64,000 bases of DNA from Choristoneura fumiferana (taxonomy: Eukaryota > Arthropoda > Insecta > Lepidoptera > Tortricidae), in assembly GCF_025370935.1 (NCBI RefSeq), contig NC_133497.1, forward strand, positions 9,478,599 to 9,542,598. The letters run 5' to 3'. A model generated the notes under the pieces. The model saw only the letters and a program-made list of their open reading frames with translations. It made no database searches and was not told where the DNA came from. Made by a program: the position numbers and the translations under genes. Position 1 is the stretch's first letter, and each line of letters starts with the position of its first letter. Below are positions 31,591 to 43,427 of the stretch, piece by piece.

Positions 31591-33662
31591 TTATTAAGTT
31601 TCACCTGTCCCGTTGTCTGTCTGTTTGTAATCAAATCTCGCAAGTTAAATTCGACCAACTTCCAGTAGTTGGATTGACTTGAAATTTGGTATACTTATGT
31701 AAATTGCGTGACAATACAATAATCTGGTAGTGACATCCTGGTAGTCCGGCCAGGATCGTCTACGCAGGACGGCACTCTTCAACGGTTAATAGCATCGACT
31801 TGAAATTTGGTATGCAATTGTAGTTTTAGGTGACAATGCAAGTACAATCAACAAAAAGTACAGTCAGCAAAAAAGCTTATATTAAAAATGAAAATTTTAT
31901 GGTTAGGTTATTTTATTCAGATCGTCAGGAAAGCAATACAGTAAAAGTCTTTATTGTACACCACAAATAGTAAGCGTACAGAAAAGAGGTAAGTAGTAAG
32001 TACCTATCATCGAACCAACTGAATCGTGACACCTGACCCACTGTGGAGTGGAACCTTTTCGTACTACAAAGTCATAATGAAATGACATCGCATTGCTTGA
32101 CACTTGCCGAGAGAACGTTCTACGGTGGGCCAGGAATCAAATTTAATAATATATATATAGGGGGGGGGATTCAATGTTAACAGAGTCGTTGACCTTTAGA
32201 CAGTAGCCCATTGATAGTGCTAATTGTTATAATGAGCTTAATTTCGGCATGGCGTCAGTGTTGACTCAATGACGGCGTTGTCCGTGTGTGTGGTATTTGA
32301 AGTTCTGATATGGATGCTAATAAATAACCCTACGAATATTATAAATGGAAGTTAGGGTGTGTACGTGTTTTTGTTATTCTTCAAGATATAATAGCAGAAT
32401 GCCCGCACAGAGTTCACTTGGGCACAAAGAAAGTAATAATAATATTAATAACATCAACACTTAAGTAATGACGAATTGACAGAATTGATTATAATGCAAA
32501 AGTCAAAGTCATTCGATCGACGTGGGCGATAACGATGGGCCTCATGAGGAAGCTCAAAGTCACTCAAAGGGCTATGGAGAGATCTATTGCTCAGAATCGA
32601 GAGTAGAATCGATTACACTAAGTTTTAAATAAAGTTGTGTTTGTGTTCTTAAATTCCTTTTTAGTGTAACTTTTATACTGGATAAAAAGTTACGACTGCA
32701 ACAGGCGCCAATTAAATATTTTTTCTTCCATCTATGCTTTAATTTCATCATAACCGCACTAAATACCCAGCACAAAGCGGGACTTTTCTGCTCAAGGGCA
32801 GAAAAAATGTATGAAAATCCTTTATTGCATTGTTTTTTTTTATTGCACCACCAAAGAGGTAACACAAGTATTTTTGCTATAAAATTTGCCTGCATAGTGT
32901 AAAAAAATCTAGTGTTAGGTTGCTCCACCTGTCGGTCTTATGAAATTTGACAGATTGTGTACAAAAAATTGTTGCTACCAATCCTACCAAAAACAGTAAG
33001 TAGCCGTATATTTTTAAAAAAACTTTGTGTTTGGTTGGCCAACCTGGCGCCCATCCGAAATTTGACAGATCGCGGGTAAAAATATTTGCTACTGGCTAAA
33101 AAAATACAAATTGGCGGGAACCTTGCGAAGTTTCCGTGGTCATTTTTTGAGAGTGCGAATGTAAACCAAAAATGGAATCATCGAGTGCTAGTGACATTTC
33201 TTTCCTATTCATTGTTTAGCATGAGTTTTTTTTTGTCTACTATTCTGTAATAGTTGAAAGAAAAGCAGATTATGCACCTCGCATTAATTAATTTATATTG
33301 CCCTCGTGCTTTTAAAGCCCTCGCTAGCGCTCGGGCTCCACAAATATGATAAATAACTTTCTGCTTGGTGCAACAATCTACTATAGCGAGGTTGCCTACT
33401 ATTTCGATAGTTTAATACTGGCCAGTTTGCTGTCACTGTGTGATTTTCATCTAAAAACGTCAAAGGGCAACTGACAAATTATGATTGAGTTTAGACTGAA
33501 GTAACAATTGAAGTAGAATTACTAACTTAGCAAGACACACGAATATCTTTTAAAATAATGAAGGTATTCAAAAACAAATGAAATCTACTAACTTAAAATG
33601 AAAAAAAAAAACTTTTGGTGTGTCTGAGGTTTTCAGTTATTTAATTAACACCTTGTATGTAT

Positions 33663-33916
33663 GTCGGCGGCCGATCGTAAAATCCGCCAGATCACGAAAT
33701 TCCTAGGCATATCGTGAAATGCCGCCATTTCATGAATTGGCTAAGGGACATCCGCCATATCGTTCAAAACTCACCGATTTGCCTAGTGACATGAAGCGCT
33801 GCCATTTCATGATTTGGCCAGTTTAGGCAGATCATGAAATTCCTAGGCGTATCATGAAACGCCGCCATATCTGCGCTAATCGCGCCATATCGCGGATTTT
33901 ACGATCGGCCGCCGAC
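33663..33916. mobile_element. Palindromic TIR element with mirrored internal words
   Basis: 254 bp flanked by atgtat on both sides (33657-33662, 33917-33922). Terminal repeats of about 25 bp: gtcggcggccgatcgtaaaa against ttttacgatcggccgccgac, exact. Inside, words like 'catatcgtgaaatgccg', 'ccatttcatga' and 'aggcagatcatgaaattcc' alternate. No coding capacity. Confidence 0.8.
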
Positions 33917-34116
33917 ATGTATAAGTAAGTCGGATGACAACGCAAACAAGTACAGTCAGCATAAAGCTTGGAGGTATATTTTTTTAAGAGAAACGTGTTA
34001 TTGGTATAAATAATTCGTTGGCTGCATTTGTAACAAAAAGTTAAAAAAAAAACCCTGATTTTTATTTCAATTTCCAAAAGTTAATAAAGTAACTAACTGC
34101 TTTGTAATTCAAAGCC

Positions 34117-34216
34117 NNNNNNNNNNNNNNNNNNNNNNNNNNNNNNNNNNNNNNNNNNNNNNNNNNNNNNNNNNNNNNNNNNNNNNNNNNNNNNNNNNNN
34201 NNNNNNNNNNNNNNNN
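34117..34216. other. Assembly gap of 100 N
   Basis: There are exactly 100 unknown bases, the conventional size for a gap of unknown length. The gap sits between the two copies of the block, so their order and orientation depend on scaffolding and not on continuous sequence. Confidence 0.98.
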
Positions 34217-34264
34217 GACAAACGCGAGATTCGAAACTGTCCCATAGGAACTATACTTAGGGCA

Positions 34265-34385
34265 TGTTTCACCACTTGTCGACTAACTCAAACTGTCAGA
34301 TAAAAGTAATGCCATCTTTGTTTATTCATCACTTTATTTATCACCGATATCCGTCACTTAAAGTTAGTCGACAAGTGGTGGAACA
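34265..34385. mobile_element. Short TIR MITE (caccacttgtcgactaact)
   Basis: tgtttcaccacttgtcgac at the left is the inverse of gtcgacaagtggtggaaca at the right, 121 bp total, 24-bp arms with one mismatch. Confidence 0.75.
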
Positions 34386-34684
34386 TCTAATTTGTGACTT
34401 TGACGAACGAAACAAAAGCCAAACAATATGTGTAGATTTTTTTCGCTAAAAATGGGACAAGCTTTTGTAGTGAGTCAGACACTATGTAATCAACTATTCT
34501 GCCAACACAGCAACAACAACGTATTCCGCAATCGATGTAGGATGTTTACATTCCGAATACCATTTAGTTTGTTGATGTTCCCAGAAAGACTATCGTACAG
34601 TGGAAGTCATATTAAACTAACCACTCCTATATATACACTAGGCCAGTCTAGGTACTGGGCGGAGCGTGAATTGGACATTGTTAT

Positions 34685-34854
34685 TATACTTGGTTTGGAT
34701 AGGTACAAAACAACGTCAAATGGTGTCTTAAATACACTAGTCTAGTTTGTGTTACAATGATAGATAAGTAAAATGTTTAAAATCCTTGAATGTACCAAAT
34801 TTGGGAGCTGAAGTTTGTTTACATTTAGTTAAATACTTATCCAAACCAAGTATA
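34685..34854. mobile_element. TIR MITE (tatacttggtttgg family), uninterrupted
   Basis: 170 bp, tatacttggtttggatagg to cctaagt-type right arm ending caaaccaagtata. It matches the interior of 5227-5567 ('ctagtctagtttgt', 'gatagataagtaaaatg') without the LINE tail and with part of the left arm missing. Confidence 0.8.
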
Positions 34855-35079
34855 GACTAGACACCCCGTAGAGTAAGGCCAGCGTGATGTTGTACGTGTA
34901 CACTTGTCATATCATCACGGACCTCAATGGGTCTATTCTATAGCATTACTTTTTTGTCTCTTTTCGTGGGGGACAGATTCAACGTACGTCAGATACAGCA
35001 CCTTTTCTATAAATTCACATGAATAAGCACGTACTCGTACACAACTAAACATCTCTATTGGGGATTGATATGGGTAAAG

Positions 35080-35405
35080 CTCAGAGTCAGGCAATGAGCT
35101 ATGGAAAAAGCTATGCTCGGAGTTTCTTTGCACGATATAATCCGGAATACAGAAATTCACCCAAGAACTAAATCATGCATCAGTCACAATTCATGCAAGT
35201 TCAAGTGGCAATGGGCGGGCCACATTGCTCGAAGAACTGATAATCGTTGGGGGAGAAAAGCCCTCGAGTGGCGACCACGGACCGAAAAACGAAGCGTGTT
35301 GCCAAGCCTCCCACTGGGTGGACTGACGACGTTGCGAGAGTTGTCGTCGTTCATTGTGGCGTTAGAAGGAGGAGGCCTTTGTTTAACAGTGGACGTGTCA
35401 GGCAT
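35080..35405 (+). pseudogene. RTE-like ORF C-terminal remnant
   Basis: Reads AMEKAMLGVSLHDIIRNTEI, then KFKWQWAGHIARRTDNRWGR and KALEWRPRTEK. After a frameshift near 35285 it continues KPPTGWTDDVARVV, then EEAF and QWTCQA. Block order equals that of RTE endonuclease/reverse-transcriptase C-termini. Stops (for example before AMEK) and frameshifts show it is dead. Its end coincides with the start of homology to copy A. Confidence 0.82.
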
Positions 35406-35628
35406 CGTCCTAATAACGCGAATGCGCGATGATCGCGTCGCTTAGTTCGCGCATCGCGTTCTATTATGCCCGCTCTACACTCGCCCGCATACACGGCCGC
35501 ATTTACGCGTTAGAGCGCATTAGAGCACAGCCGAGCACGCCGAAAACAGTCTCAGTCTGAGCGTCCACTTCTCCAACTCGGCAGGCTGCCTCTAGTGGAA
35601 TGGATACGCGGCTTTTGATTTTCACAAA

Positions 35629-38388
35629 CCCTTTGACGCGGACCAAAAAACCGCCACCGGACGGGGAACGCCGCGAAGCGCGACCGTGATGCCGCGAAAC
35701 CATCCACACTCGCGGTTTGCGGCCTTCGCGGGTCTTCGCGGCGCGAGTGTAAAGCGCGCTTTAGGATTTCCTCATTGTTGTTATCGTAGACTAAAACACG
35801 CTTTACCTTTGATGAATTATAACTGGGTATATTCTGTGTTGTTAAGGAAAAAGGGGACGAGTCAAAAAAAAACATATCGACTCATCGCTTTATTGCCGTG
35901 TCACATAATAGTGTTTTGGACCAATGAGTGCAAAAATCTCATTTTCACTTCTCATGCTCGTAAAGTTCGTGTTTATGCTGGATCTAGGCGACATAAAATG
36001 ACTTTTTATGCACTAGTGCATAAAATAAAATCTTCGTCTAAGACCAAGGTAATCAGGTGTCAACAGCCACAAACAAAGAAGTTTATATCAATTTTTTTCA
36101 TAATTTTTAATTTATATAAAACTAAAAATCAATCAAAATAAATCAATAAAACTAAAAAATTATAATCATATAGTAATGCATGAAAAATAAAATGTACATA
36201 GTACTTAAGTGAACATTGTTTCCACTGTTGCTATTTCGTTTCCTCGCCATCGAAGTGAAAAGCAGAGTGTAAAACTCGAGCATTAAACCCATTTTCCCCT
36301 CGACATGTCTATCCACCCTCGCCATACCGGCTCGGGTGGCTATATGAACGTCTTTGGGTAAAATGGCTCGTTTTATGCTCTTGTTGTACAATCTAGTATT
36401 TTCAATTTTTTATGACTTTTCTTTAACACCACAGAATTAATCAAAGCGCTTTACAATATCCTGTCTAAAAAGCTAAGTGTTATTAAGACAGACAAAGCTC
36501 TCTGACATACTTGCATGCTTTTAACTTGTATTTAGCTTTGCCATAGACCCAGTTTCCACCAGAGATGTGCGAGGATATGTTGCGAGGAATTAGTTTTTCA
36601 TGAACCAATAGAATCTATAGCTCGAGTTGTTTAGGTATCTAGATATAGTTTAAAAAATAAACTCAGGTCAAAACAGAGTTCTTAATATAAAAGTAAATTA
36701 GATATCAGTTAGCCTAAAGTAATACCCGCGGTAATTCGAGCATGGAAACCCTACATGCCCTGAGTAGAGGCCCCAAATCGGCCCGTGCGCAGCTATTGTC
36801 AGTGAAATTAAAGATGGTGGCCGGCCGTCGACCCCGCCGCGAGATTCGGTTACGATATTTGCTGACCGTACGGTTCTACCTTTAGTGATGTCTCATATCA
36901 GAAAAAACAACGATAATAGTATCGATATATATTTTTTTAATTTGGAAGATAACTGTGCCTTCGTTTTATCAACCAGGGGTCGCACTAGGCTTCGCTCTAT
37001 TTCGAGGATACAGTTGAAATTGTAAATAAGATAGTTAAATCTACTACCACCGAGCCATCATCTCGTTTAATCGAACCCGGGAACAAAGTATTTCGAGATT
37101 TAAGGGCGAAATTGGGCCAATCAACTATTTTACCGACACTTTGGGCGTCTCCGCGTTACCAAAATCGTCTCTGGCGTTACCAAAAAAACGTACATCCAAC
37201 AAGATATTTCACGGTTTAATAGGTTGAACTTACGTAGGATGGCATGTATTCATGTACACCATCTATTAAATTACAGAAAAAACATGTTTACTTACAAAAA
37301 TCTGCAATTGTTTGAAAAATGTCGCGGAACGATTAGTGCGGGTAAAAAAGTTGATTGGCCCAATTACGTTTGAAGTTTACCAAGAAGTTTTTTGGTAAAT
37401 TAAATCATCGTGAACGTGAACCTGCAGTTGAGTGAAACTCGAAATAAATATACACCGTAATACACGTGCAATGAAATGAAAAAAAGTGACAAAACTAAAG
37501 AATTTGAATGAAACTAGAAACATTAGAGTTTGATTTGATACATTTTTCACAGTTCAGTTACAATATCAGTTCAGTGGAAATTTCGTAGTGCATCTATTTT
37601 GCTATTCTCCCAGTTCACATCCGCATTGGTCGCGCGTTTCCAAGAGGAAGCCTGCGCCCAACAGTACGATGTACAAAGGTTGGATATTCTGTTATTATCG
37701 ACATCAAAACATCGATATCGATATTTTCTGCACCGAACATATCGCCATCCTTATTGTATTTACTTAGTTCAGTACTGGTTTTTGTATTTGATGGAAGTGT
37801 TGTGAGTTGTGAGAGTATCGAGTGTCAGGCAGGATTAGAATATTAGTAAGATTTCTTGACCTTGATCGATTTGTACCAACAGTAATTGTACTATGTACCA
37901 TAGAACCAACTGAAACGTGACCTAGGTCTTACCTAAATTCACCACATTGTTCGATAAAAAACACTAAGTCTAGGTTCGATGACCAAATGGTTCGATATTA
38001 CATTACGGTTTTTTTTTTTACATAAAACTGATCCGTGAGTGACCCTTACCACACCTGATGACAGTGCAGATGAGGCCAAAGTTGTATCCCACTGGTTCAG
38101 TAATCCTATTCACTCTAAACCTTGAAGAGCCCTAGATTGTAAGTAGATAACTCCCGGCTTTCCTAGTGATTCAAGGTTTCTTTCACTTGCTGCATGGAAC
38201 CCTAAAAAATATCATTCCGTCATGCGAAATTTGACACCATTTTAATGCAATAAAAGCCCAGCCAGTGTCCATTGTTTTTTATGATTGTTTACTCGGTCTA
38301 ACAACTCAGTGTCACATTACTCCGCGCCTTGTAACGACAAACTTACAAGTGACAGTTGACTTGTTGATTCCGCGAATTGGTAAGACAC
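35629..38388. other. AT-rich intergenic stretch, copy B
   Basis: Counterpart of 2475-5226, with small indels (for example about 15 bp extra near 37075). No gene recognised; the 151-residue frame at 35686-36141 is interrupted in copy A. Confidence 0.6.
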
Positions 38389-38726
38389 TATACTTGGTTT
38401 GGATAGGTATTTAACCAAATGTAAACAAAACAACGTCAATTGGTGTCTTAAATATTGAAATTTCCACGTTATACTATTTAAACATTTACATTTCTGTATT
38501 GAAATACAAACCCCAAGGCCCAAGCCCTCTTGTTATGAGAGGAGGCCTCTGCCCTGCAGTGGGACGTATATAGGCTGGAATGATGATGATGATGATGATT
38601 GAAATACACTAGTCTAGTTTGTATTACAATGATGATAGATAAGTAAAATGTTCAAAATACTTGAATGTCCCAAATGTAGCAGCTGAAGTTTGTTTACATT
38701 TAGTTAAATACCTATTCAAACGTATA
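38389..38726. mobile_element. TIR MITE interrupted by LINE 3' end, copy B
   Basis: Counterpart of 5227-5567. The last bases of the right arm are deleted ('ttcaaacgtatag'). The LINE tail is at 38509-38597 between attgaaataca repeats, so that insertion predates the split of the copies. Confidence 0.8.
38509..38597 (+). mobile_element. 5'-truncated non-LTR 3' end, copy B
   Basis: Same insertion as 5347-5435, TSD attgaaataca at 38498-38508 and 38598-38608. Confidence 0.85.
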
Positions 38727-38819
38727 GTTACACATATCCATACCACGTCTGCAATGCTTAAAGAAAAGAAACGGTAAATACCTAGTTAAAATTACGATAA
38801 AAATTCGTCATCGCCATAA

Positions 38820-39123
38820 TCAGCCGTAGGACGTCCACTGTTGGACATAGGCCTCCCCCATAGACCTCCAGTTGCTTCGGTTGGAAGCGACCTGCATCCA
38901 CCTTGAACCCGCGGCTTTAACCAGGTCATCCATCCATCTCGTTGGTGGACGTCCTAGGCTGCGCTTGCCGATCCGCGGTCTCCATTCGAGAACTTTTTGG
39001 GCCCCAACGGAAATCTTTTCTCCGTGCTATATGGCCTGCCCTATGCCACTTCAACGAGCTAATTCGCTTGGCTATGTCGATAACCCTCGCTCTTCTACGT
39101 ATCTCCTCATTTCTGATTCGATC
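38820..39123 (-). pseudogene. RTE-like ORF C-terminal remnant, longer copy
   Basis: On the minus strand: DRIRNEEIRRRARVIDIAK, RISSLKWHRAGHIARRKDF, RWGPKK, then after a single-base frameshift VLEWRPRIGKRSVGRPPTRW, MDDLVKAAGSRW and EAYVQQWTSYG with a stop at 38820-38822. Only one frame change breaks about 100 codons, so this is a fairly young relic. Copy A lost the upstream half. Confidence 0.85.
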
Positions 39124-39250
39124 TGGTAAATAATTATTCTACTAATATTTAATTTTGTGATGTTTGTTTTTCAGTTATGCAATAACGTCTCAAGGGAGTT
39201 AGATGAAATTTGGCATGGAGACAGTTTAGACGAGCTAATCTGTATTTAAT

Positions 39251-39640
39251 CAGGGTGTCCACTACAAATCCTAAAAAAAACCTTGACTTTTTCCTGACTT
39301 TCCCTGACCAAATTTCTAAGTTTCCCTGACCAATCATGTACATTTCAAAGCTGGTCATATTGACACTTATACGATTTTTAATTTTACTGTCCGAGATACT
39401 AATCTAATCCCTATGATGGGAATACACTGCACACCGAACATGCTCACTTTTTCGTAGACTGTTTTTATGGTGCCACTCTTTAATACGTCGCCCAGAACTG
39501 GAATGACTGGTGTCAAAATATTGGGCTAAGTTTTGGAAAATCACGAGTTTTTTCCCTGACTTTTTGGATTTCTAGCAAATTTACTTGACTTTCCCTGACC
39601 GCCTTGAGCTTCCCTGACTCTCTAGAAAGTGGACACCCTG
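39251..39640. mobile_element. TIR MITE with CAGGGTGTCCAC ends, copy B
   Basis: Counterpart of 6027-6406, flanked by ttaat (39246-39250, 39641-39645). Confidence 0.75.
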
Positions 39641-39908
39641 TTAATAAGGGTGAGTCTCACGGTGGTTAATTAAAAGTTAGTTAGCCTAAATAAAAGCTAG
39701 TGGTAAATAAAACGTCAATTCAAACGTGAAAAATCAATTCAATAGTTTCCATAAGCAAACGTAAAGCATTAACTGGGGCGCGTAAGGCTTCTGGAGTCAG
39801 GGTCGATGGTGAATCAAAAGGGGTCGGTTCTAGGGGAGTGGGTTACTGAACAAGTTCAACGGGTTTTAAACTTCCACGATTCCACTCGTAGGGTCAACGT
39901 CATAACAT

Positions 39909-40312
39909 AAGGCAGTTGTCTCACCGCCAGCGAGTAAACGATTGGCTATCGACTATTTTCTCGCTCAAGAAACGAACAAAAGATATAAGATCCTGTGTGA
40001 GTAAAAGAGACACATATATTAATAGTTGATCGCTGGCTGTTCACACTGTCGGCGAGAACTCGCTCTTACATCTTTTGTCGCAGCGACAAGAGCTATAAAA
40101 CTCGCTGAGCTATAGATACTCGCTCAGCGATGTCAGCTTGGCGGCCGCCCCGCACGAGCCAGTCGAGTGGAGCGAGAAATCGCCCGTCGCACTCGAACAC
40201 TCGCTTACAGCCAGCGACAAAACAACACTCGCTTCTCGCTGCTCACCCACTCGTTTCTAGTTACTCGCTCTACTCGCTTCTCGCTCATCGTCGACGGTGG
40301 GACAAGTGCCTT
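39909..40312. mobile_element. TIR MITE rich in 'actcgct' words, copy B
   Basis: Counterpart of 6655-7057. The SINE that follows it in copy A is absent: its target cctttaaggact is single at 40349-40360. Confidence 0.7.
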
Positions 40313-41020
40313 AATAAGTGATAACTTTTGTGGCTTGTCACTTTAAGCCCTTTAAGGACTATCAACATTCGAAATTATGTAACGACTGAAACCGACAAGG
40401 TATAGTAGACCAAGAAATTGGTTTACCACCCTAAGGTTGAATGTCATTTGTAGCGCTTAAAACGTCAAAGCCTATTTTCACTCACAAGTCAATATGACAA
40501 TCAGTCTTATTGTTTTATTTCTGATGTAGGAACTGATATTAAAATTGGTAAAGCATTTTCTTGGTCGACCATACAAAAGTGATCAGCTATTTAGGACGTT
40601 GACTCCGCCACTGTGCTCGTAGAGCTTATCCAAAATATGCATTTCATACAAAATTGGCACTCCCGAAGCGTACTTTTTTATATTGTAGTCCGATCCAAAA
40701 GGCAGCTGCAACCCCCCCCCCCTTGAAATTGTATGTTCTACAATATATTATGCCCCGTTTACCTATGAAGCAGGATCCCTTGCGGGTGTTTGCCCTACAC
40801 ACTACATAGACCTTGTGTTTCATGTATTGTGTACGACAAAACAAGCGCGGGCGATCTGACCTAAAAAATCTGACTTGCCCCCCCGGCCAGAACCTGGAAA
40901 CGCCCCTGATTGGACTTAACTCCAACTATCTTCATATCATACCGAATTTCGTCTAAATCGGTTCACCGGATGAAGCGTGAAAAGTTAACAGACAGAGAAA
41001 CAGAGTTTCACATGCTATCC

Positions 41021-41190
41021 TACTAATATTATAAATGCGAAAGTTTGTGTGTGTGTGCGTGTGTTTGTTACACCTTCACGCTAACATCTGGACGGATTTA
41101 GATGAAATTTGGTACGTAGATAGCTGGACATATGGAATAACACATAGGCTACTTTTTATCCCGATATTCCCACGGGATAGGGATAAAATC
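41021..41190 (+). repeat. Lepidopteran high-copy repeat, copy B
   Basis: Counterpart of 7972-8130; it keeps 'tttagatgaaatttggtacg', deleted in A. Confidence 0.65.
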
Positions 41191-42436
41191 TTGTAATTTC
41201 AACCGGTGGGTTTAGAGTCTTGAAATTTTGGACAGTTGTTCTTAACACAACCCCAATCAAGACCACGATATAGATTTTGGGAATTCCCAGGGAAATTTTA
41301 TAAAATTCCGGAATTTCAATTGTACCACATCGAAAGCCGCGGGTAAACTCTAAAATATAAGTAGGATTTTAAAGAGCGATATGAACGATGTAAATAAATT
41401 ACGTAACAATAACTTGTCCTAATTTCCAACAATCACAACGCATGGCGATCCGACCCTATATATACGACTAAGATACGATCCGTCCGTCACTCTGATTGCT
41501 ACCAATTACCCGTCCAGCCGCGGTCAGTCCGAGACACTTATTTAATATATCGTCCCCTTACAACAGAATCGCTTATCTGCATGAAGTAGTTTCGAGAAAA
41601 ACGCATTTAAGGTTTGCATGCTCTAAAAACCTATAAAAGCTAGTTATACTAAAAACATCTCTGTGTTTCTACTTTAGATATTTATCCCTTATAGGATAGG
41701 CTATGTTATTACTCTATACTCGCGCCGAGTAGGTTAAAATAGGGTTTTTCTTCAAAGGTACTGCAGATAAGCGATTTTGCCTGTAGACACGTTTTTTTTT
41801 TTATCTTCTAAACTAGAAAGTTTACGCAGATATATTGGCTAAACTATCATTTTAAGTCCATAATTGAAGCATTTTTCGCCGAATACAGTGTTAAAATGCT
41901 TACATGTTTTATACAATTTAAGTTTTTAGTTAAGTCTCAGCGCAAATAAGAGGTATTGGCTGTAAACAAATCGGAATTTACCTCTTAAGCGCGCTTAAAA
42001 GTGCAAAATATTCTAAGATGTTTTGACTCTAGGCTTTTTTCTGTTTTTCTAGCTTCTATGCAATGTAGCATTATTCTGTTTTGTTTTATCATTCAAAGCA
42101 TATAACTTGTATTTTTCGAAAAGAGTTCCATCAATCTATTTCAACAAATAGGTACCAAATAGCCCAAAAATATAAATAAATGAAAACTAGCGAGCTAGAG
42201 TCTTAAATATAGTATATATTTCTAGTATATGTGAGATATATTACGTTATTCTTTAATCATATGTGCGCTTAATACATTTAATTATGAAACTTTTGATTAC
42301 ATGCATACAACAAAAAACATATTTATTCAAACATTTTAATAAAAGGCACTTAGCGTCTCAAGGCTCAAAGTAACCACTCAACAGTCATGAAAAGGACCGT
42401 AATGGTAATAACCATCAGTCTTCTTCTTCATTAAAA

Positions 42437-43427
42437 CGATAACGAGCATGGATATTCAGGTTTGATGAACTAAATAGAAAAACATAGTATAACCAGATCC
42501 AGCAGACCGTCGAAATGAACCGCGAGTGTCATTTAGATACTACTATTTACTACTTCGTATCGTAGGTACGTCGTATCAATGAATAGCTTATCACGGAATA
42601 AAACATTTACGTTGTTACACATTTTCATTGTTCTGGCTTAATATTTGTATAGGTATATTTTATCAATTACGACATGTCGTCTGACTTTTTGAGTTTTGAT
42701 ACCAGGCCTGTAACTTGCAAACCAACCGTCGAACAAGACAAGCAACAGAAAATCGAATCCAAACTCTGTTGAACCTCTTTCAGTAGAGGAATTAAACTAC
42801 ATGCATTAAAAGCTATACACTAATCCACTGCCAATAAGCGCAGCTAAAATTAAAGATTTAATGACTTTTTACAAAAAAAATGTTTATACGGAGATTCACC
42901 ATGGCTGGTTGCACTGGCCTGTGATGAAACGTTATTGAGCGTGTGCCGGACGTAGTCACAGCTGAGACAAGCAGTGATGAAAAATAACCTTAATGGTATA
43001 ATCATCAGTCTTCTTCTTCATCACTGCTTGTCTTAGCTGTGGCTACTCAAACCAGCCATGGATAATTATATTACCTAAGCCAAGAACAATGAAAATGTGT
43101 GACTACGTAAATGTTTTATGCGGTGATAAGCTTTTCATTGATACGACGTACCTACGATACGAGGTAGTAAATATGTAGGTTATCTAAATGACAATCACGG
43201 TTCATTCTGTTGGATCTGGTTATATGTTTTTCTATAGCCGCGTATCTATTAGAGCAGCCTCAGGCCGAGCACCGCGAGCCGAGTCATATTTTTGTCGGTT
43301 TTTGGCCGTGCTCAAAGGAGCCTCAGTCTGAGCCGTGCCTTTGGCAGCCGCTCGGCCCGAGGATGCCTCTAGTGGATACGCGGCTTATTTAGTTCATCGA
43401 AACCTGAATATCCATGCTCCTTATCGT
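42437..43427. repeat. Nested inverted repeats inside the B-only element
   Basis: The left arm (42437-42645: 'gcatggatattcaggttt', 'tatcgtaggtacgtcgtatc', 'ttttcattgttctgg') returns inverted at 43071-43427, interrupted there by a 150-bp MITE. Between the arms, caccatggctggtt...cagctgagacaagcagtgat (about 42897-42983) pairs with its inverse (about 43012-43062). The phrase catcagtcttcttcttcat occurs both left (42412) and in the hairpin loop (43004). Confidence 0.78.
43236..43385. mobile_element. 150-bp MITE nested in a palindrome arm
   Basis: Termini agccgcgtatc and gatacgcggct, extended imperfectly to agaggca. 3-bp duplication tat (43233-43235, 43386-43388). The uninterrupted opposite arm (gatgaactaaatagaaaaac at about 42464) shows the site before insertion. 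Same family as the repeat at 165-2474 and 35520-35628. Confidence 0.8.

Larger units (their letters stand above)
30351..33662. other. Right flank of copy A, no gene recognised
   Basis: Not comparable with copy B, which leaves the window. It holds repeat fragments (31003-31137, 31411-31590, a 'tgacttgaaatttggtat' repeat used twice near 31675 and 31797) and AT-rich DNA. The 114-residue minus frame at 32584-32928 has no recognisable motif. Confidence 0.55.
34217..35408. other. Left flank of copy B
   Basis: Sequence between the N gap and the start of homology with copy A (whose own left flank is outside the window). It contains two MITEs (34265-34385, 34685-34854) and an RTE remnant; no host gene seen. 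Confidence 0.7.

Noticed and set aside
34093..34275. Open frame across the N gap
   Set aside because: Translation of unknown bases; not evidence of a gene.
35686..36141. 151-residue frame in copy B
   Set aside because: Copy A breaks it into two frames through small indels (2370-2762 and 2772-3005); composition is low-complexity and A/T-rich at the end.
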